Translations under genes and position numbers: made by a program
Assembly: GCA_013297575.1 (NCBI GenBank)
Contig: JAAFHO010000110.1
Span: forward strand, 1-12,014
Direction: 5' to 3'
Origin: Chitinophagales bacterium
GTDB lineage: Bacteria; Bacteroidota; Bacteroidia; Chitinophagales; Saprospiraceae
DNA length: 12,014 nucleotides
Shown: positions 6,981 to 12,014 of the stretch, in pieces
Position numbering within the stretch: the first letter of the stretch is position 1
How the letters are laid out: every line of letters starts with the position of its first letter
Notes under the pieces: model-generated
What the model was told of the DNA's origin: nothing
Seen by the model: the letters and a program-made list of their open reading frames with translations, nothing else
The model's database searches: none

Positions 6981-7117
6981 GATTAAAAAGTTTAATCAGC
7001 GGTGCGTCATTGATGGTAAATGATACAAGAGCATTGACACCAGGGCTATATTTGCTCACCGTAGAGGTAGCGGGTAAGAAGCCCGAAACGCATAAATTGT
7101 TGATTCACAAACAATAA
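6968..7117 (+). pseudogene. Orphan T9SS C-terminal sorting-domain remnant
   Basis: A frame open from 6968 to the TAA at 7115-7117 encodes about 49 codons, including NDTRALTPGLYLLTVEVAG followed by KKPETHKLLIHKQ. The pattern L.PGLYLLTV...G....HKLLI at a protein's very end is the hallmark of the last half of a T9SS type A sorting domain. It is out of frame with the lipoprotein gene that ends at 6980, an in-frame stop lies at 6965, and no start codon with a signal peptide exists. I infer that it is the 3' end of a secreted-protein gene whose body was deleted. The terminator at 7134-7169 would be that lost gene's terminator. Confidence 0.7.
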
Positions 7118-7133
7118 TACATTATATCACATA

Positions 7134-7169
7134 CCCTGTTCCATTTTACCGGATGGAACAGGGCTTTTT
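7134..7169 (+). terminator. Strong intrinsic terminator just before a start codon
   Basis: Arms 7134-7144 and 7153-7163 pair perfectly over 11 bases (CCCTGTTCC with GGAACAGGG plus two A-T pairs), with an eight-base loop, then CTTTTT. It follows the orphan sorting-domain stop by 16 bases and ends nine bases before the ATG at 7179, leaving no space for a promoter between. Confidence 0.8.
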
Positions 7170-7178
7170 AGTATTTAT

Positions 7179-8639
7179 ATGAAGAAAAATATTATACTTT
7201 TGTTGTTTATGTCGCCATTCTTCGTCGTATTGTTGAATGCCCAAAAGCACGACTATAACTGGACAATGGGTTACGATAATGGCCAACCCATTACCTCTGA
7301 ATTTGGTGGCATGACCATCAATTTTAATACTACACCTCCTTCTACTACGAAAGTAAATCGCAAATTAAATTTTAGCGCATTTAGTGCCGCATGCTCAGAT
7401 TCAGCGGGGTTCTTGCTTTTTTATTCTAATGGTATTGCTATACACAATTACCTAGATGAATTGATGGAAAATGGCGACTCTATCAATTTTGGAGCTTTTT
7501 GGGCTGGTTCTGTTGTCGATGGTTATTCGAGTTGGGGGGGATTTGCTCTCCCGTTCCCAGGCCATCCTAATCAATATTATCTTTTTTATAGTGCATTCGA
7601 TTATGACCAAATGTTGCAAGATGGAAGATTTAGCCCTTTTTACTATGCCATTATTGACATGAATGCCAATAGTGGTCAAGGTAAGGTCTTACTTAAAAAT
7701 CAAGTCATAATGACTGGTGACCTAGGCTGGCCCGCTGCTTGCAAGCATGGAAATGGGCGCGATTGGTGGATTACGAATTTTAAAGACGAGGTTGCCAGCC
7801 AAGTCACCTATTTATTGTCACCCGAAGGCTTATCTGCGCCTTCGGAACAGTATATTGGACCTGACTTTTCGTTATTGGATGGAGAATCAACAAGTAAATC
7901 CGTTTATTCGCCCGATGGCCGTACCTATGTCCGACACGATGGGAATAGCGGCCCTAGGATTATGGATTTTGACCGATGTACAGGTACTTTTTCCAACTTG
8001 AGGCTTTTGCCCTATCCGGATGAAATTTTTTCTTTGTCGGCCTCATTTTCGCCTGATTCCCGTTTTTTGTACCTTACCAAGCCAACTACGATTTGGCAAC
8101 TCGACTTAACTGCCACCAATATTTCGGCTTCTTTCGATACCGTAGGGCGGTACAATGGTAGTTATTGCCCTACCCCATCTTGGGATACAAAAATATGGTT
8201 GAGCCAAGAAGGGCCTGATGGGAAAATTTATACAACAAATAATGTAGGTAGCTCCCGCTGTATGAGCATGATAGAACAACCATTACTGCCTGGGCTTGGT
8301 GCAAATATGGCTTTTGGTGGTTTTGAACTGCCTAGGTGGAATGGATCTACAACCTGTCATTTCCCAAATTACCGCCTAGGCGAAAACGAAAACAGCCCCT
8401 GCGATACCCTCAATGCACAACAACCTAACGATGGTTTTTTAAAGAGTCCGTATCAAGTACAAGCAGCAAAGTCCAACAGCGGCCAAGCCAACGACTATAC
8501 CATACTACCCATGCTACACGCCACACCAAGCGCGGAAGCACGTATAGAAAAACGAGAACAGGGTAACCTTCAAAAACTAATGTATGAGCGATGGCTGCGC
8601 CGAGATGAACTGGGGGCTAGAGCGCGGGAAAAAGAATAA
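7179..8639 (+). CDS. Secreted propeller-like protein, paralogue 1 (no sorting domain)
   Basis: A 486-aa exported protein. The signal peptide is residues 1-21, with cleavage expected after NA and the mature part starting QKHDYNW. The body looks like a beta-propeller, with short repeated motifs: LLFYSNG (79-85), the family motif HGNGRDWW (190-197), SPDGRTY (244-250), DFDRCTGTFSN (263-273), SPDSRFLYL (291-299), GPDGKIY (345-351), FPNYRL (395-400) and SPCDTL (406-411). I associate this architecture with Saprospiraceae secreted proteins that normally end in a T9SS sorting domain. Here residues 412-486 are instead a hydrophilic, charged tail ending ARAREKE, with no sorting domain or anchor. The next gene, a close duplicate, starts seven bases after the stop, so the three paralogues probably form an operon. 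Function unknown; the structure is inferred from motifs. Confidence 0.85.
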   Translation: MKKNIILLLFMSPFFVVLLNAQKHDYNWTMGYDNGQPITSEFGGMTINFNTTPPSTTKVNRKLNFSAFSAACSDSAGFLLFYSNGIAIHNYLDELMENGDSINFGAFWAGSVVDGYSSWGGFALPFPGHPNQYYLFYSAFDYDQMLQDGRFSPFYYAIIDMNANSGQGKVLLKNQVIMTGDLGWPAACKHGNGRDWWITNFKDEVASQVTYLLSPEGLSAPSEQYIGPDFSLLDGESTSKSVYSPDGRTYVRHDGNSGPRIMDFDRCTGTFSNLRLLPYPDEIFSLSASFSPDSRFLYLTKPTTIWQLDLTATNISASFDTVGRYNGSYCPTPSWDTKIWLSQEGPDGKIYTTNNVGSSRCMSMIEQPLLPGLGANMAFGGFELPRWNGSTTCHFPNYRLGENENSPCDTLNAQQPNDGFLKSPYQVQAAKSNSGQANDYTILPMLHATPSAEARIEKREQGNLQKLMYERWLRRDELGARAREKE

Positions 8640-10098
8640 AATAGATATGAAAATACGTTTTTTACATATATTAGGGCTTGTTTTTACGGTACTCGGGAAT
8701 GGGTATGCCCAAAAGCACGACTATAACTGGACAATGGGTTACGATAATGGCCAACCCATTACCTCTGAATTTGGTGGCATGACCATCAATTTTAATACTA
8801 CTCCGCCTACCACGGTGAAAGTCAACCGCAAATTAAATTTTGATTCTTTTGGGGCTACCTGCTCGGATTCGTTAGGTACTTTGCTTTTTTATTCTAATGG
8901 TATAGCCATACACAATTACCTCGACGAATTGATGGAAAATGGCGATTCTATCAACTTTGGAGCATTTTGGACAGGATCTGTTGCTGGGGGCTATTCTAGT
9001 TGCGGAGGTTTTGCACTTCCTTTTCCCGGTCACTCGAACCAGTATTACTTTTTTTATAGCGGGTTGGATTATGAACAAGTATTACAAGATGTAAGGTACA
9101 GCCCTTTTTATTACGCCATTATTGATATGAATGCGAATAGTGGTAAAGGTAGGGTGTTAGTTAAAAACCAAGTCCTAATGTCTGGTGACCCAGGCTGGCC
9201 CGCTGCTTGCAAACATGGAAATGGACGCGATTGGTGGATTACGAATTTTGAAAGTAATATAGCCAGCCAAGTGACCTATTTGTTGTCCCCTGAAGGCTTG
9301 TCGGCACCTTCGGAACAGTTTATTGGGCCTATTTTTTCGTTATTTGATGAAGAATCTACCAGTAAATCTGTTTTTTCGCCTGATGGCCGGACTTATGTCA
9401 GACACGATGGAAACAGCGGGCCTAGGATTATGGATTTTGATCGGTGTACAGGTACTTTTTCCAACCTAAGGCTACTGCCCTATCCAGATGAAATCTTTTC
9501 TTTGTCGGCCTCATTTTCGCCTGATTCCCGTTTTTTGTACCTCATCAAGCCAACAGTAATTTGGCAAATTGATGTGTCATCTACTAATATTTCGGCTTCT
9601 TTCGATACTATAGCACGGTACAATGGGGGTTATTGTTTCACACCTTTTGGGGAAACAAAGGTTTGGCTGAGCCAAGAGGGACCCGATGGGAAAATTTATA
9701 ATACGCATAGTTCTCGTTGCATGAGCAGGATAGAACAACCATTGTTACCCGGACTTGCAGCCAATATGGCTTTTGGTGGTTTTGAACTGCCTAGATGGAA
9801 TGGAGTTACAACCTGCCATTTCCCCAATTACCGCCTAGGTGAAAACGAGAATAGCCCCTGCGATACCCTCAATGCACAGCAACCCAACGATGGTTTTTTA
9901 AAGAGTGATTATCAAGTACAAGCAGCAAAGTCCAACAGCGGCCAAGCCAACGACTATACCATACTACCCATGCTACACGCCACACCAAGCGCGGAAGCAC
10001 GGGCAGAAAAAAAGGAACAGGGCAACCTTCAAAAACTAATGTACGAGCGATGGCTGCGCCGGGATGAACCGGGGGCTAGAGCGCGGGAAAAAGAATAA
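7239..10098 (+). repeat. Tandem gene duplication, ~1.4-kb units
   Basis: Unit 1 (7239-8639) and unit 2 (8707-10098) are homologous along their length, offset by about 1460-1468 bases, with roughly 85-87% protein identity counted by eye. Identity is uneven. The first 95 bases (7239-7333 and 8707-8801) and a 92-base block near the end (8451-8542 and 9910-10001) are identical, including silent sites, while the middle has many substitutions and a small indel. Homology begins sharply at the signal-peptide cleavage site; the two signal peptides are unrelated in sequence. Confidence 0.9.
8647..10098 (+). CDS. Secreted propeller-like protein, paralogue 2 (no sorting domain)
   Basis: A 483-aa protein with the ATG at 8647 chosen because it begins a proper signal peptide (MKIRFLHILGLVFTVLGNGYA, cleaved before QKHDYNW). 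An in-frame ATG at 8584 would add 21 charged residues encoded inside the previous gene and bury the signal. It carries the same motifs as paralogue 1: HGNGRDWW, SPDGRTY, DFDRCTGTFSN, SPDSRFLYL, GPDGKIY, FPNYRL and SPCDTL. It also ends in the same charged ~75-residue tail, which differs at only four positions. Relative to copy 1 it has a three-residue deletion after GPDGKIY. It sits seven bases after copy 1 and 11 bases before paralogue 3. Like copy 1 it lacks a sorting domain, so it may stay periplasmic or leave by another signal in the tail. Function unknown. Confidence 0.85.
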   Translation: MKIRFLHILGLVFTVLGNGYAQKHDYNWTMGYDNGQPITSEFGGMTINFNTTPPTTVKVNRKLNFDSFGATCSDSLGTLLFYSNGIAIHNYLDELMENGDSINFGAFWTGSVAGGYSSCGGFALPFPGHSNQYYFFYSGLDYEQVLQDVRYSPFYYAIIDMNANSGKGRVLVKNQVLMSGDPGWPAACKHGNGRDWWITNFESNIASQVTYLLSPEGLSAPSEQFIGPIFSLFDEESTSKSVFSPDGRTYVRHDGNSGPRIMDFDRCTGTFSNLRLLPYPDEIFSLSASFSPDSRFLYLIKPTVIWQIDVSSTNISASFDTIARYNGGYCFTPFGETKVWLSQEGPDGKIYNTHSSRCMSRIEQPLLPGLAANMAFGGFELPRWNGVTTCHFPNYRLGENENSPCDTLNAQQPNDGFLKSDYQVQAAKSNSGQANDYTILPMLHATPSAEARAEKKEQGNLQKLMYERWLRRDEPGARAREKE

Positions 10099-10109
10099 AA
10101 CACTACAAT

Positions 10110-11612
10110 ATGATGAAAAAATTATACTTTGCATTTTTAGTGCTGCTGGTAGGCAGTGCGGTATTATCCGCACAAAAGCAGGATAATGTGTGGCCCGGTG
10201 GTCTCAACGAATACCCGGGTACACCCCAAAATGGTAATTACCTGATCCGGTTTGATAATGGAGTACCCGTTGTGACACCTGCTAATTTGAATGCCAATTT
10301 TGAAAGCACAGTGACTGCATTATCCGATAGTGCGGGACAATTACTGTACTATACCAATGGCTGTTCCATTTATAATGCACTGGGCGATACTATGAAAAAT
10401 GGTACGGGCCTCAATCCCGGTGTCATTTTTGACAAAACCTGTCCCAATACTGGCTATATCAGCCCCAACGGTGCATTATTTATCCCTCAACCGGGTAATG
10501 ATACCTATATCTATTTGTTCCACATGGGTGTGGATTATTCAGCCGATAGAAAATTTACTTATGGCCCCTTCTACATCACTATTATCAGTAAATTAGGTGG
10601 CTCAACCAAGGTTATTTATAAAAATGAAAAATTACTGGATGTCAATTATGCTGGCATAAGTAATACCCGCACTTTTGAGCCATTTACGGTAGTCCGGCAT
10701 GGCAATGGCCGCGATTGGTGGATCGTAATACCCGAATATAACTGGAACAGGTACCGCACTTTCCTCGTTTCGCCAGCAGGATTTTTTGAAAAGCCAGTCC
10801 AGACGCTTGGGACAAAAATGCGGTGCAAGCGAATTGGTAGCAGTGTTTTTTCGCCCGATGGCAGTAAATATGCTCGACAACAAAACTGTGGGGTGACTGT
10901 GATGGATTTTAACCGCTGCACGGGTAAGTTTTCCAATCCCGTATGGCTGCCTCGTCCGCACGAAACCTTTGGCGGTGGCAGCGTGGCCTTCTCCGATGAT
11001 GGTACTCAAATCCTCACCGATGGCCAATTGTGTATCCTCAAAGCCGACTTGACCCAAGCCGTACCCGTCTTTGATACTTTAATTGCAACCGACCAAATAG
11101 CACGTACCAGCCTCCACCATTTCCAGCGTGGCCCCGATGGAAAGTTGTATTTTAGTTCCTTACAAACCGTCGATTATATGCCTACTTTGGAAGATGGTTT
11201 TGGCGCTGCGCCTATTTTTAAACGAGAAGGCTTGGCATTACCCGTTAATTCGGTGCGTAGTTTGCCACATTTTCCCAATTACCGCCTCTACGATTTTCCC
11301 AATAGTCCCTGCGATACGTTGGGTATTAATACACCCGTGGCGACCAACGAACTGGGCTTTAATGGTATGGATATACAGGTGTTGCCCAACCCATTTGGTC
11401 AACAAATCAATATCAATCTACGAGAAATGCAGATCAAATCTCCCTTGTTCCGGTTGTACGATCAAGTGGGGCGTGCTGTGCTGGAACAAACCCTAACTGT
11501 TGGACAAAATACAATAGAAACCACCATGTTACCCAATGGTATCTACTTTTGGCAGGTAAGGGACGAAAATGGGCGATTCAAAACTGGGAAATTGATAAAA
11601 ACAGGGGGTTAA
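10110..11612 (+). CDS. Secreted propeller-like protein with T9SS type A sorting domain, paralogue 3
   Basis: A 500-aa protein. The signal peptide runs to VLSA (about residue 21), and a second ATG three bases downstream could also start it. It shares the family framework with paralogues 1 and 2: LLYYTNGCSIYNA, HGNGRDWWIV, FSPDGSKYA, DFNRCTGKFSNP, GPDGKLYF, FPNYRL and SPCDTLG. It is clearly more diverged from them than they are from each other. Residues 424-500 form a canonical T9SS type A sorting domain: VLPNPF opening, FRLYDQVGRAV, MLPNGIYFWQV and a C-terminal FKTGKLIKT. It should therefore cross the outer membrane through T9SS and be released or anchored at the surface. It lies 11 bases after paralogue 2, probably in the same transcript, and its stop is ten bases from the convergent recG stop. 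Confidence 0.9.
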   Translation: MMKKLYFAFLVLLVGSAVLSAQKQDNVWPGGLNEYPGTPQNGNYLIRFDNGVPVVTPANLNANFESTVTALSDSAGQLLYYTNGCSIYNALGDTMKNGTGLNPGVIFDKTCPNTGYISPNGALFIPQPGNDTYIYLFHMGVDYSADRKFTYGPFYITIISKLGGSTKVIYKNEKLLDVNYAGISNTRTFEPFTVVRHGNGRDWWIVIPEYNWNRYRTFLVSPAGFFEKPVQTLGTKMRCKRIGSSVFSPDGSKYARQQNCGVTVMDFNRCTGKFSNPVWLPRPHETFGGGSVAFSDDGTQILTDGQLCILKADLTQAVPVFDTLIATDQIARTSLHHFQRGPDGKLYFSSLQTVDYMPTLEDGFGAAPIFKREGLALPVNSVRSLPHFPNYRLYDFPNSPCDTLGINTPVATNELGFNGMDIQVLPNPFGQQININLREMQIKSPLFRLYDQVGRAVLEQTLTVGQNTIETTMLPNGIYFWQVRDENGRFKTGKLIKTGG

Positions 11613-11622
11613 GGGGGCACCC

Positions 11623-12014
11623 CTAAGAAATCTTCCCCCAAATTTTCGCCTCCACCTCCTGCTTTCCAATCACCTCGCGTAGGCGTGCGTGCTCAGGCGC
11701 AACCAAACCCGGATCGGCATCCAGTATTTTCTGCGCAATATCGCGGGCCGCATTGAGTATATGCCCATCTTTGGCAATGTCTGCAATATGAAAACGCAGC
11801 ATACCGCTTTGTTGTGTGCCTTCAATATTGCCTGGGCCACGGAGTTTGAGATCGGCTTCGGCAATAACAAAGCCATCATTGGTGGCCACCATCGTTTGGA
11901 TACGCTCGCGGCCATCGCTGCTGAGTTTGAACCCTGTCATCAGCAGACAATAACTTTGTTCGGCACCACGTCCTACACGACCGCGCAATTGGTGGAGTTG
12001 AGAAAGACCAAAAC
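11623..12014 (-). CDS. recG: ATP-dependent DNA helicase RecG, C-terminal part (5' end outside window)
   Basis: The minus-strand frame is open from the right edge and ends at the TAG at 11623-11625. It encodes helicase motif VI, FGLSQLHQLRGRVGRG, followed by the RecG-typical TNDGFVIAEADLKLRGPGNIEGTQQSG and the C-terminal wedge-side region (IADIAKDG..L..AR..A..IL..DP). RecG reverses stalled replication forks and processes recombination intermediates. About 130 of the usual ~690-700 residues are visible. The TTG within LRGRVGRG is an internal Leu codon, not a start. No oddities are seen. It converges on the secreted-protein operon with ten bases between the stop codons. Confidence 0.96.
   Translation of the reverse strand, partial: FGLSQLHQLRGRVGRGAEQSYCLLMTGFKLSSDGRERIQTMVATNDGFVIAEADLKLRGPGNIEGTQQSGMLRFHIADIAKDGHILNAARDIAQKILDADPGLVAPEHARLREVIGKQEVEAKIWGKIS

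Noticed and set aside
7047..7054. TATATTTG, a perfect -7 consensus match
   Set aside because: It is part of the codons for GLYLL in the sorting-domain remnant, has no -33 partner, and any transcript would meet the strong terminator at 7134-7169 before the next gene.
6258..7117. Programmed frameshift joining the lipoprotein to the T9SS sorting domain
   Set aside because: A lipobox and a T9SS sorting domain on one protein would be contradictory, the lipoprotein ends naturally, and no slippery sequence was evident near 6968-6980.
8584..8646. Upstream in-frame ATG for paralogue 2, overlapping paralogue 1
   Set aside because: It would put 21 charged residues before a clear signal peptide and overlap the previous gene; the ATG at 8647 fits much better.
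10632..11057. Minus-strand ORFs of 96-141 codons within paralogue 3
   Set aside because: They are shadows of a well-supported secreted protein on the plus strand and show no recognisable motifs.
11604..11639. GGGGG...CCCCC inverted segment between the convergent stops of paralogue 3 and recG
   Set aside because: Only about five clean pairs form in any one arrangement, with no proper T-tract; too weak to call a terminator.
1..12014. CRISPR array, tRNA, rRNA, insertion sequence or integrase
   Set aside because: No regularly spaced short repeats, tRNA-like cloverleaf, or transposase/integrase motifs were seen on either strand.

Overview
The window looks like chromosomal DNA of a Bacteroidota bacterium, most likely a Saprospiraceae/Haliscomenobacter-type organism. 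The evidence is a type IX secretion (T9SS) C-terminal sorting domain on one protein and the remnant of a second one. There are also Bacteroidota-style lipoprotein signals, candidate TAnnTTTG -7 boxes, mostly no Shine-Dalgarno sequences, and a family of secreted propeller-like proteins ending in an FPNYRL...SPCDTL motif, which I associate with this group. The taxonomic call is inference from these features.

Layout, left to right. (1) 1-1436: 3' part of a gene for a PDZ-containing S41 (C-terminal processing) peptidase, cut by the window edge. (2) 1478-3373: a two-gene cassette encoding an ABC/SMC-like ATPase and an HNH endonuclease of the PtuB/TIGR02646 type. Together they form a Septu-like (PtuAB) anti-phage module, the clearest defence system here. 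Its last codons overlap tail-to-tail with the next gene. (3) 3360-5324, minus strand: a GH13 alpha-amylase-type lipoprotein followed by a DinB-fold protein, possibly one transcript. (4) 5325-7178: a scarred accessory stretch. It holds the C-terminal remnant of an AAA/DUF4143 ATPase gene, a 72-bp near-perfect palindrome, an orphan 127-aa gene with its own terminator, a 240-aa lipoprotein gene, a frame-orphaned T9SS sorting-domain remnant and a strong terminator. (5) 7179-11612: three tandem paralogous genes for secreted propeller-like proteins. The first two are a recent tandem duplication with new C-termini and no sorting domain; the third keeps a canonical T9SS sorting domain. (6) 11623-12014, minus strand: the C-terminus of the RecG helicase, cut by the window edge.

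How the parts relate: housekeeping genes (S41 peptidase, RecG) flank an accessory region carrying a defence pair, a cell-surface glycosidase and a secreted-protein cluster. The two gene-tail remnants, the large palindrome and the mosaic tandem duplication all point to repeated deletion and recombination in 5.3-10.1 kb. No integrase, transposase, CRISPR array, tRNA or rRNA was seen. The longest stretch without an intact gene is 5325-5820; it holds the DUF4143 remnant, the palindrome and a possible promoter.
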